Shown: positions 1-5,934 of the stretch, one piece after another | Layout of the letters: each line of letters starts with the position of its first letter | Position numbering within the stretch: position 1 is the first letter of the stretch | DNA from: CAZNNH01 sp964574335 | GTDB lineage: Bacteria > Acidobacteriota > Vicinamibacteria > Fen-336 | Reading direction: 5' to 3' | DNA: 13,968 nt | NCBI GenBank assembly: GCA_964574335.1 | Contig: CAZNNH010000169.1 | Coordinates: 1-13,968, forward strand | The notes under the pieces: generated by a model | The model's database searches: none | Seen by the model: the letters and a program-made list of their open reading frames with translations, nothing else | What the model was told of the DNA's origin: nothing | Translations under genes and position numbers: made by a program

Positions 1-1419
1 CAGGCCGACTCCACCGAAGCGACGCTTGCTGGAGCCGTCCACTTGGTGGAAGCGGCTGAAGATCTTGTCCACCTGGTCGCCGGGGATCCCGATGCCGTCG
101 TCCTCGACCTCCACCATCGCCGTGGGCCGGGCGGCGTCGGCCAGGCGCCGCGCCGACAGCCGGATGTGCCCGGTCTCGGCGGTGAACTTGATCGCGTTGA
201 TCACCAGGTTCTCGAGGACCTGCGAGAGCTTCTCCCGGTCGCCGATCACCGGTGGCAGGCCGGTCTCGACCTGGGCCAGGAAGGCCACGCCCTTGCGCTC
301 CAGCTCGGAGGTCACGGTCACCCGGATCTGCTCCACCAGCAGGCCGATGTCGAAGGGCTGGATGTTGAGGGCGATGCGCCCCACGTCCATCCGGGAGAAG
401 TCCAAGAGGTCATTGATCGACTTGGCCAGCCGATCGAGGTTCTTCTGGACCACCAGGAGACCTTTCTCCTGCTTCTCCGTGATCTGCCCCAGCTTCCCTT
501 CACGGATGTAGTCGGTGTACCCCTTGATCGCGGTGAGCGGCGTGCGGAGCTCGTGGCTCACGTTGGCGAGCAGGTCCGACTTGAGCCGGTCGAGGACCTT
601 CAGCTCCTCGTTGAGCGCGGCCAGCTTCCGGTTGGATTCCTCGAGCTGCTCGACGTTCTGCCGCAGGCGCTCTGTCATGTGGTTGAAGGCGGTAGCCAGG
701 ATCTCGATCTCGTCGTTGGAGTGGATGGTGAGACGGCGGTCGAAGTGCCCGTCGGCCAAGGCCTGGGCCCCGGTGGTGAGCTCCTCGAGCGGGCGGGTGA
801 TGCGCCGGGCCAGCACCACGGCCATCAGGATCGCCGGCACCATCGAGATCAGGGTCAGGCCGAGCGTGGCATGGACGAGATCGGCGATCCTGGGCTTGAG
901 GGTTCGGTAGGAGACCCGGTAGGAGACCGAGAGCCGGTGGCGACCCCAGTCCTCGATGAAGGGCGCCACCACCTCGAGCCCCGGCTGTCCGTCCCGGCCC
1001 GGCATGGGGATCTTGGTCGGCTCGAGACGCCTGACCGCCTCCAGGACCAGTGGGTCCCGGAGGCGAGACTCGGCGCCCGGCCTCGGCGTCTCCATGGCGT
1101 CGAGGCCGTCGGAGTCGAACAGAACCGCACCGTTCACGCTGATGATCGAGATCCCCTCGATCGCGTCCTCGAGCTGCAGATAGTCGCGCATCCGCTCGCG
1201 AAACTTGTAGTAGCCCGACGCGTAGTAGGTCTCGTAGGTCACGCAGATCGGCTGGTGGGTCAGCCTGGCGAACAGCATCGCCCGGTCCTCGATGTCCTGA
1301 CGCAGCTCCCGCCGCTTGGCCACCACCAGGTAGACGGCGTTGACGGTCAGGATCACCACGATCACCGAGGCGATGGCGACGGCCGTCCGTGTCATCAGGC
1401 TGTTGAGGCGCAACGCCAT
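1..1419 (-). CDS. Membrane-bound sensor histidine kinase (C-terminus cut by window edge)
   Basis: Two-component sensor kinase that should autophosphorylate on histidine in response to an extracytoplasmic signal and pass phosphate to a response regulator not in this window. From ATG at 1419, 473 residues are visible. TM1 lies at about 11-33 and TM2 at about 180-200, with a ~145-residue extracytoplasmic sensor domain between them, possibly Cache-like. HAMP follows at about 200-255, then a helical linker. The HisKA dimerisation helix has the H-box VSHELRTPL with H289. The HATPase domain shows the N-box NLVINAIKF (~401-410), the G1 box DDGIGIP (~437) and an F-box. A G2-like FGGVGL lies at the very edge, so probably only a few tens of residues are missing. 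The start is the only ATG downstream of the in-frame stop; no clear Shine-Dalgarno is seen. It is divergent from the MshEN-protein gene. Identity as a hybrid-free HAMP-type kinase is secure; the ligand is unknown. Confidence 0.93.
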   Translation of the reverse strand, partial: MALRLNSLMTRTAVAIASVIVVILTVNAVYLVVAKRRELRQDIEDRAMLFARLTHQPICVTYETYYASGYYKFRERMRDYLQLEDAIEGISIISVNGAVLFDSDGLDAMETPRPGAESRLRDPLVLEAVRRLEPTKIPMPGRDGQPGLEVVAPFIEDWGRHRLSVSYRVSYRTLKPRIADLVHATLGLTLISMVPAILMAVVLARRITRPLEELTTGAQALADGHFDRRLTIHSNDEIEILATAFNHMTERLRQNVEQLEESNRKLAALNEELKVLDRLKSDLLANVSHELRTPLTAIKGYTDYIREGKLGQITEKQEKGLLVVQKNLDRLAKSINDLLDFSRMDVGRIALNIQPFDIGLLVEQIRVTVTSELERKGVAFLAQVETGLPPVIGDREKLSQVLENLVINAIKFTAETGHIRLSARRLADAARPTAMVEVEDDGIGIPGDQVDKIFSRFHQVDGSSKRRFGGVGL

Positions 1420-1432
1420 ACGGAAGCCCAGA

Positions 1433-1448
1433 GGCGGCTTGCGCCGCC
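1433..1448 (-). other. Hairpin in the 5' leader of the histidine kinase
   Basis: A perfect inverted repeat, GGCGGC-TTGC-GCCGCC on the plus strand, sits 13 nt upstream of the histidine-kinase ATG and inside the leader expected from the promoter at 1494-1522. It could affect ribosome access, since no Shine-Dalgarno sequence is obvious. In DNA this GC-rich, a 6-bp stem can arise by chance. Confidence 0.35.
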
Positions 1449-1493
1449 GACGCCGAGCCGCCCCGGACCGCGGAGGCCCTCGGTCTCGACGCG

Positions 1494-1522
1494 ATCATAG
1501 CCCGTCCCGGCTCCCCCGCCAA
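1494..1522 (-). promoter_or_regulatory. Sigma-70-type promoter for the histidine kinase
   Basis: On the minus strand, TTGGCG (1522 to 1517) is followed by exactly 17 nt and then TATGAT (1499 to 1494). That gives four of six and five of six matches to the housekeeping consensus at ideal spacing. Transcription would begin near 1487, leaving a leader of about 68 nt before the ATG at 1419. It is the best promoter in the divergent intergenic region. Prediction is from sequence only. Confidence 0.6.
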
Positions 1523-1530
1523 CACCGCCC

Positions 1531-1548
1531 GGTTCTCGCGGTTCTCGC
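1531..1548. repeat. Tandem 9-bp direct repeat upstream of the histidine-kinase promoter
   Basis: Two exact adjacent copies of GGTTCTCGC (1531-1539 and 1540-1548) lie just upstream of the -35 box at 1517-1522, at about -44 to -61 relative to the predicted start. Response regulators and other activators often bind tandem direct repeats at such positions. It is therefore a candidate operator, possibly for autoregulation, but nothing shows which protein binds. Chance duplication is possible. Confidence 0.4.
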
Positions 1549-1613
1549 TGGCTCGGCCCGGGATGCAGCCGGGGCCGTTCGGTCCCGCCCACACGCCGGG
1601 CGCAGGTTCAGGC

Positions 1614-1649
1614 TAGAATCGGCTGCTGCGACCAGGCGCGGGCGCCTGG
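1614..1649 (+). promoter_or_regulatory. Possible -10 box and palindrome upstream of the MshEN-protein gene
   Basis: TAGAAT at 1614-1619 is a good -10 candidate 44 nt before the GTG at 1664, but no convincing -35 box is seen 16-18 nt upstream. Immediately downstream, 1632-1649 is a perfect palindrome, CCAGGCGC-GG-GCGCCTGG. It would fall at the start of the transcript and ends one base before the purine-rich ribosome-binding site at 1651. It could act as an operator overlapping the start site or as an RNA hairpin near the ribosome-binding site. Confidence 0.4.
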
Positions 1650-1663
1650 CGGAGGGAGGGAGA

Positions 1664-2671
1664 GTGCCGATTCTGGCGCGGGTGCTGCGCGACCGGGGCA
1701 TCGTCACGGAGCGCCAGCTTCAGGAGGCGATCCAGCATCAGGTGCTCTACGGCGGCCGTCTCGGCACCAACCTCCACGAGCTCGGGTTCATCACCGAGGA
1801 GAGGCTGCTCGAGGCGTTGGCCCGGGCCCACGGGGTCGAGCCCGCAGCCGTCGACCCCCGCCAGATCACGGCCGAGACGCTCTCCTTGGTCCCCAAGTCG
1901 CTGACGGCACAGCACAAGGTGTTCCCCTACCGGGTTCGCGGCAAGACGTTGTTCCTGCTCATGGTGAGCCCGAACGACCACGCCACCGTAGCCCGGATCG
2001 GCTTCTCGCTCGGTTACATCGTCAAGCCGCTGATCGTCACCGAGTTCCGCATGGTGCAGCTGCTGCGCGACTACTACGGCGTCGACGACAAGTGGCGCTT
2101 CACAGACACCCACCTGAGACGTCCCCTTCGCAAGCCGCCGGACGCCGCCACCGCCGCGGAGCGTCTGGATACCGCCTCCACACGGGACGAGGTGGTCGAG
2201 GCAGTGCTCTCCCTGTGCCACAGCGTCTTCCGCCGAGTCATCTTCTTCATCGTACGAGAGCCCTGGGTCCAGGGCTGGAGCGGCGTGGGGGAGGGGATGG
2301 ACCACGCCACCGCCGCCCAGATCCGGGTTCCGCTGGACCAGCCGTCGATCTTCAGGACCGTGGCCCGAGACAAGACCGTCTTCATCGGGAGGCTCGGCCA
2401 GGAGGAGCAGAACCAGCTGTTCCTCAAGGGCCTCGGGAAGCGTGAGAGCACCAACGCCGCGCTGTTCCCCATCCTGCTCAGAGGCCGGGTGGTGAACCTG
2501 GTCTACGGGGACAGCGGGCCCACCGGGAACGTCAAGGCGAACATGGGGCAGCTTCTGGTGATGCTCCAGAAGGTGCCCCGGGCCTACCTGCGGATCATCC
2601 GCAGGCGGATCGCCGAGACCAAGCAAGCTGCCGAGCCTTCGGGCGCGGCCGAGGAGAAACGGGAGCCATGA
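1664..2671 (+). CDS. Orphan MshEN (GspE N-terminal) domain protein with GAF-like C-terminal domain
   Basis: This 335-residue soluble protein is likely a signalling or regulatory relative of the N-terminal domain of type II secretion/type IV pilus ATPases. Residues ~1-140 match the GspE-N/MshEN fold: a first helix pair (RVLRDRGIVTERQLQEAI), then RLGTNLHELGFITEERL at 32-48, where R32-L33-G34 and G41 fit the conserved MshEN motif known to bind cyclic di-GMP in some family members. Residues ~170-312 look GAF-like, ending in FPILLRGRVVNLVYGDSG. No Walker A or B motif is present, so this is not a secretion ATPase. The GTG start is chosen because GGAGGGAGGG lies just upstream at 1651-1660 and homology begins there; the open frame extends further upstream without similarity. 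It overlaps the next gene by ATGA. Cyclic-di-GMP binding is inference. Confidence 0.85.
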   Translation: MPILARVLRDRGIVTERQLQEAIQHQVLYGGRLGTNLHELGFITEERLLEALARAHGVEPAAVDPRQITAETLSLVPKSLTAQHKVFPYRVRGKTLFLLMVSPNDHATVARIGFSLGYIVKPLIVTEFRMVQLLRDYYGVDDKWRFTDTHLRRPLRKPPDAATAAERLDTASTRDEVVEAVLSLCHSVFRRVIFFIVREPWVQGWSGVGEGMDHATAAQIRVPLDQPSIFRTVARDKTVFIGRLGQEEQNQLFLKGLGKRESTNAALFPILLRGRVVNLVYGDSGPTGNVKANMGQLLVMLQKVPRAYLRIIRRRIAETKQAAEPSGAAEEKREP

Positions 2672-2781
2672 GCGAGAGAGACAAGGAACTGCGCCGACGT
2701 CGCAAGCGGAGGCAGAAGGCCCGGCTGGCCCGGAAGAAGACGGCCATCGCCTCGGGCAAGGCGAAGACGGCCGCGAGCTGA
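2668..2781 (+). CDS. Very basic 37-residue protein
   Basis: A small ORF begins MSERDKELRRRRKRRQ and is dominated by Arg and Lys in its first 24 residues; it ends in an Ala/Lys/Ser tail. Its ATG overlaps the TGA of the MshEN-domain gene in the classic ATGA arrangement, and GGAG lies at 2661-2664 just upstream, which supports translation by coupling. A hairpin follows 3 nt after the stop. The composition recalls short basic bacterial proteins of unknown function (DUF6800-like), but I cannot assign a family with confidence. Nucleic-acid or ribosome binding is plausible from charge alone. It has no membrane segment and no cysteines. The frame could be fortuitous given its size, but the overlap and tight 3' hairpin favour a real gene. 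Confidence 0.6.
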   Translation: MSERDKELRRRRKRRQKARLARKKTAIASGKAKTAAS

Positions 2782-2784
2782 GCC

Positions 2785-2805
2785 CTGCCGCTCGGAGAGC
2801 GGCAG
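2785..2805 (+). terminator. Terminator-like hairpin without a T-run
   Basis: A perfect 9-bp inverted repeat, CTGCCGCTC-GGA-GAGCGGCAG, begins 3 nt after the stop codon of the 37-residue gene. It is followed by ACCGGCGCC rather than a T tract, so it is not a canonical intrinsic terminator. In GC-rich genomes such hairpins may still end or stabilise transcripts. It divides the plus-strand genes into two probable units, since a promoter-like sequence follows at 2868. Confidence 0.45.
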
Positions 2806-2867
2806 ACCGGCGCCAGGCGCAGGGGGCGGTCTCGGGGAGCTCCGTCTCCGCCCGAGGGCCACGACGC

Positions 2868-2895
2868 TTGACCCGTTACGACCTGCGGACATAAG
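2868..2895 (+). promoter_or_regulatory. Promoter-like sequence before the zinc-ribbon gene
   Basis: TTGACC at 2868-2873 (five of six matches to the -35 consensus) is followed after 16 nt by CATAAG at 2890-2895 (four of six to the -10). The predicted start near 2902 leaves only about 12 nt of leader before the ATG at 2914, where no Shine-Dalgarno is seen. It would drive the zinc-ribbon and glycosyltransferase genes separately from the upstream pair. Confidence 0.45.
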
Positions 2896-2913
2896 CTCAC
2901 CAGCGGCGACCCC

Positions 2914-3084
2914 ATGAAGGAGCCGGATGCATCTGCCGCCTCGCGCAACGCCCGCTCTCAGTACGGACCGGGCACCTATGTGAGCTGCTCTCGGTGTGGG
3001 CGTCTGCTCAAGATCGAGTGGGCGACCCGGAGCATCGTCTGCTCCTGCGGCGCCCGGATCAAGACCGTTCCACCGAGGAAGTAG
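2914..3084 (+). CDS. 56-residue zinc-ribbon protein
   Basis: This small protein has two cysteine knuckles, CSRCG (C25, C28) and CSCG (C43, C45), 14 residues apart. That spacing is typical of a single zinc ribbon. A short polar N-terminus and a basic C-terminal tail (IKTVPPRK) flank it. No other domain is present, so the function is unknown; such microproteins can bind nucleic acid or act as protein adaptors. The ATG at 2914 is the only usable start after the in-frame TGA at 2869-2871, and no strong ribosome-binding site precedes it. It ends 6 nt before the GTG of the large glycosyltransferase, so the two are very likely cotranscribed. It is too short for many gene callers, but the paired CxxC/CxC motif makes chance unlikely. 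Confidence 0.72.
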   Translation: MKEPDASAASRNARSQYGPGTYVSCSRCGRLLKIEWATRSIVCSCGARIKTVPPRK

Positions 3085-3090
3085 CCGAAG

Positions 3091-5772
3091 GTGCCTGAGG
3101 GCGCCCGCCCGCTGGCCTCCGGCCCGGACCAGGTGACCCGGCCCCGAGCCGGTCTCGACGCGGTGGTGGTGCCGGGACTGCTTCTGCTTCTGGCGCGCGA
3201 TCTCCTGGTGCGCGACCCGGTGCGGGTGATCGCCTGGCGCCTGGCTCACGAGCCTCGCCTCAGCGACCTGCCCGCCTGGCTGCTGCCGCTCCTGCCCACG
3301 CCTCCCGCCGTGCTGGACCGCGACCCGGTGGCGCTGCTCCTGGCTGGCCTGGCGGTGGGGATGGCCGCCCTTTACATGCTGGGCGCCGTGCTCGGGAGCG
3401 GCGCTCGCACCCGCGCCGTCGCCCTCGGCGTGGCGGCGCTGCTTCTGGTGGCGCTGCCCACCGCCGGCCTGATCGCCATTGGGGTGGCCACCGAGCGGCC
3501 GTACGGACAGGACGGCGGTGTGGTGCAGCTACCGCTGGCCCTCGACAAGCTGCTGGCCGGCCAGAGCCCGTACGGCGCGGACTACTCGGACAGCATCCTC
3601 GGCAAGCAGTCGCGGGTTTCTCGATTCTGGGCGCCCCTGGGCGGCAACCCGATCCTGCGGCACCACGCTTACCTGCCCGGCACCCACCTGCTCATGCTGC
3701 CGGCGTTGCTCGCCTCGCGGGCGCTCTTCGGCTTCTTCGACCCGCGCCTCCTGACCCTGCTGGCGATGGCGCTGGCGGCGGCCCTGGCCACTCGGCTGGT
3801 CCGGGGTGGCCCCGAGAGGCTGACCGCCGCCGCCCTCGTGCTCGTCAACCCTCTGGTCTACTGGCACCAGGTCTTCGGCGCCAACGAGCTGCTCTTCGTG
3901 TCGCTGCTGCTCCTGGCCGTGCACCTGGCTGCCGTCGACCGGAGGGTGCTGGCCGGGGCGATGCTGGGGCTGGCCTGTAGCGTCAAGCAGTTGGCCTGGC
4001 CGTTCGCGCCGTTCCTGCTGGCGTTTCTGAGCGGGGCCCACGACCTGCGAGGCCTTTTCGGAAGAGAGGGCCGGGCTCGCCTGCGTGGACCGGCCGCCGC
4101 GGCCGCCGTGGTGGTCGTGGTGGTGGTGGCGCCGATCGCCTGGCTCGACCTGCGCGCCTTCTACCAGGACATCGTTGTGTACAACGTCGGGCTGAGCGGA
4201 GGTGACAGCTACCCACTGGGGGGCACGCCCGGCCTCGGGATCGCCAACCTGCTCCTCGTCTCGGGGCTTGTCGGGGGCCTTCGCGACTACTTCCCTTTCG
4301 GCGTCTTCTACGTCCTGCTGGTCCCGCTGGGTCTCTTCCTGCTGCGGGCCCAGCTCCGCTCCAGGAGCGCCGCCATGGTGCTGCTCACCGGGAGCACCGC
4401 CCTCGTGGCCGCGGTCTTCTTCTCTCGGGTCGCTCACCCCAACTACCTGGTGGCGGCCTTCATCCTGATCCCGCTCTCGATCCTGGCCGGCGCCCGAGGC
4501 CTCGACACCGCCGTCGTCCCGCTTCTGCTTCTCTCGATCGCGGCCGAGCTGGCCGAGCGCTCACCGCTGCGGACCCTGTGGCAGCAGGCGGAAGGGGTCG
4601 GCCTGTGGGCGGGGGCGCCGCTGCTCGGCCGGCTGTCGCCGCACCTGGCCGCGGAGCTCACCGCCGACCCTCTATCCCTCCTGGGAGCGACCGCGGCCGC
4701 CGGCCTCGGCCTCGCCTACCTGGTCGCGGGGACCCTTCGGCTCTCCCCTCGCCTCCGCGGGGCCCTGCTGGTCTCGTCCATGTTGGCAGTGGTGGTGGCA
4801 CCGACGCTCTTGGTAGTGAAGGTGGGCCAGCTCACCGGGCAGCCCCGAGCCCAGTACCAGTGGGCGGTTCAGGCCCCGGCTGACGCCTCTCGCGTGGCCC
4901 GGATGGAGAGCCCCTATACCCCGCCACCCCCGGACTCGCCCACGGCCCGTGAGGCGTGGGCGACCAGCTTCAGGAGGGAGCCGCCGCGGCTGCTGGTGCC
5001 GGAGCTGTCCCCGGCCCCTCCGGGAGCGCCCCTGCTTCTGACCCTGCTTCCCGTCTCCGACCCGCGTCTGTTGGCTCTCGGCGCGCTCGCCGTGCTGGCC
5101 CTCTGCGCTGCGCGGCTGGTCCCTCCGGAAGAGCGGCTCTCTGCGGTCGGGCTGGCTGGCCTGGTGCCGGCGGTCGCGCTCGATCTCGTCTACGGGTCGG
5201 GGGAGACGATGGCGCTGGCGGCGCTGGCGGCGGCGCTTCTGTCGCTTCGACGGGGCGCAGCCGGCGGGTGCGGCGCCCTGGCGGGAGTGGCGGCCAGCCT
5301 CGACCACCGGGCGTTGGTCCTGATGCCGTTCCTGGTGCTGGCCCTCCCGCCAGGCGTCCCCCGCCGTCGCTTCGCGCGAGCGGCGGCGGCCGTCTACGCG
5401 CTGGTGGTGGTCCCGGTCGTGGCGCTCGACCCTGGGGCCTTCTTCGGGACGCTGCTGGCCCCGCTATCCCCCGGGGCCGGGGTGGGCATGGTCAACCTGC
5501 TCCTCTACCGCGGGACGGTGCCGGGGCCCGCCGCCGTGCTGTGCCTGGTGGGCGCGACGGCCGGCGCCACGCTGCTGCTGGCCTGGCTGGCTCGAAGGGC
5601 GCCGGGTGCGGCCCCGCTGCTGGGTGCCGCCGTCCTGCTGCTGGCGCTCGTGCTGTCGCCCGAGACGAGGGTCGACCGTTTCGCCCTTCCGGCCGTGCTG
5701 ATCGCGCTCCTGGCCTGGCCCTGCCTGCTGAAGGAGCGGCGGGCCTCCGCCGGGTGCGGCCCTGGCGCCTGA
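3091..5772 (+). CDS. Polytopic GT-C-type glycosyltransferase with tandemly duplicated module
   Basis: An 893-residue inner-membrane protein with roughly twenty hydrophobic segments, resembling GT-C enzymes (GT39/GT87/PMT-like) that transfer sugars from polyprenyl-phosphate carriers on the periplasmic side. The first module (~70-470) has the expected features: a loop with D141, LLAGQSPY ending at 159-161, then YLPGTHL with P196-G197, an NPLVYWHQ segment, and GIANLLL near 384. A second, weaker copy (~530-885) repeats the order: SPY at 607-609, PPG at 643-645, DPRLL at 657 and MVNLLL near 801. The likely catalytic D141 corresponds to Y589 there. A valine run lies near 340. The GTG start at 3091 follows GAGGAA at 3075-3080 and sits 6 nt after the zinc-ribbon gene. 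It faces the minus-strand tRNA gene. The acceptor and sugar are unknown; the family call is from topology and motifs. Confidence 0.82.
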   Translation: MPEGARPLASGPDQVTRPRAGLDAVVVPGLLLLLARDLLVRDPVRVIAWRLAHEPRLSDLPAWLLPLLPTPPAVLDRDPVALLLAGLAVGMAALYMLGAVLGSGARTRAVALGVAALLLVALPTAGLIAIGVATERPYGQDGGVVQLPLALDKLLAGQSPYGADYSDSILGKQSRVSRFWAPLGGNPILRHHAYLPGTHLLMLPALLASRALFGFFDPRLLTLLAMALAAALATRLVRGGPERLTAAALVLVNPLVYWHQVFGANELLFVSLLLLAVHLAAVDRRVLAGAMLGLACSVKQLAWPFAPFLLAFLSGAHDLRGLFGREGRARLRGPAAAAAVVVVVVVAPIAWLDLRAFYQDIVVYNVGLSGGDSYPLGGTPGLGIANLLLVSGLVGGLRDYFPFGVFYVLLVPLGLFLLRAQLRSRSAAMVLLTGSTALVAAVFFSRVAHPNYLVAAFILIPLSILAGARGLDTAVVPLLLLSIAAELAERSPLRTLWQQAEGVGLWAGAPLLGRLSPHLAAELTADPLSLLGATAAAGLGLAYLVAGTLRLSPRLRGALLVSSMLAVVVAPTLLVVKVGQLTGQPRAQYQWAVQAPADASRVARMESPYTPPPPDSPTAREAWATSFRREPPRLLVPELSPAPPGAPLLLTLLPVSDPRLLALGALAVLALCAARLVPPEERLSAVGLAGLVPAVALDLVYGSGETMALAALAAALLSLRRGAAGGCGALAGVAASLDHRALVLMPFLVLALPPGVPRRRFARAAAAVYALVVVPVVALDPGAFFGTLLAPLSPGAGVGMVNLLLYRGTVPGPAAVLCLVGATAGATLLLAWLARRAPGAAPLLGAAVLLLALVLSPETRVDRFALPAVLIALLAWPCLLKERRASAGCGPGA

Positions 5773-5794
5773 AGCACGAACGGGGGAGGGTTTG

Positions 5795-5879
5795 TGGTGC
5801 CGGAGGCGGGATTCGAACCCGCACGAGTCTCCCCACACGCCCCTCAAGCGTGCGTGTCTGCCAGTTCCACCACTCCGGC
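5795..5879 (-). tRNA. tRNA-Leu (anticodon GAG)
   Basis: An 85-nt class II tRNA with encoded CCA. The acceptor stem GCCGGAG pairs with CTCCGGC. The anticodon stem CACGC/GCGTG encloses the loop TTGAGGG, giving anticodon GAG, which reads CUC and CUU. A long variable arm separates it from the T arm, GCGGG-TTCGAAT-CCCGC. It lies 29 nt downstream of the deoxyhypusine-synthase-like gene on the same strand and converges with the glycosyltransferase. It has its own promoter-like sequence at 5906-5934. No intrinsic terminator is evident downstream. Confidence 0.97.
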
Positions 5880-5905
5880 ACCGGAGCGCGGCAGGATAGA
5901 GGAGA

Positions 5906-5934
5906 AGTCTAGGGCGCGCCTCCGCCCCTGTCAA
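5906..5934 (-). promoter_or_regulatory. Strong promoter for tRNA-Leu(GAG), embedded in the end of the upstream gene
   Basis: On the minus strand, a perfect TTGACA (5934 to 5929) is followed by exactly 17 nt and then TAGACT (5911 to 5906). Transcription would start near 5899, about 20 nt before the mature tRNA 5' end. The -35 and spacer lie inside the last codons of the deoxyhypusine-synthase-like gene. The first three bases of the -10 box are that gene's TAG stop codon. Confidence 0.7.

Noticed and set aside
43..1500. Long plus-strand open frame (485 residues) opposite the histidine kinase
   Set aside because: It is the complement of a clear histidine-kinase gene; its His/Asp/Gly-rich composition is typical of antisense frames in GC-rich DNA and it has no recognisable domain.
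500..1594. Minus-strand 364-residue frame overlapping the histidine kinase
   Set aside because: It is another reading frame of the same strand; the HisKA and HAMP motifs are encoded in the frame starting at 1419.
1613..2626. Minus-strand 337-residue open frame
   Set aside because: It is antisense to the MshEN-domain gene, which has a ribosome-binding site and domain homology; this frame has neither.
3529..5307. Minus-strand open frames of 302 and 211 residues opposite the glycosyltransferase
   Set aside because: Both are rich in Gln, Arg, His and Gly and mirror membrane-protein codons; no domain or start signal supports them.
5773..5794. Bidirectional terminator between the glycosyltransferase and tRNA-Leu
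   Set aside because: Only 22 nt separate them, with no inverted repeat and no T-run beyond three bases.
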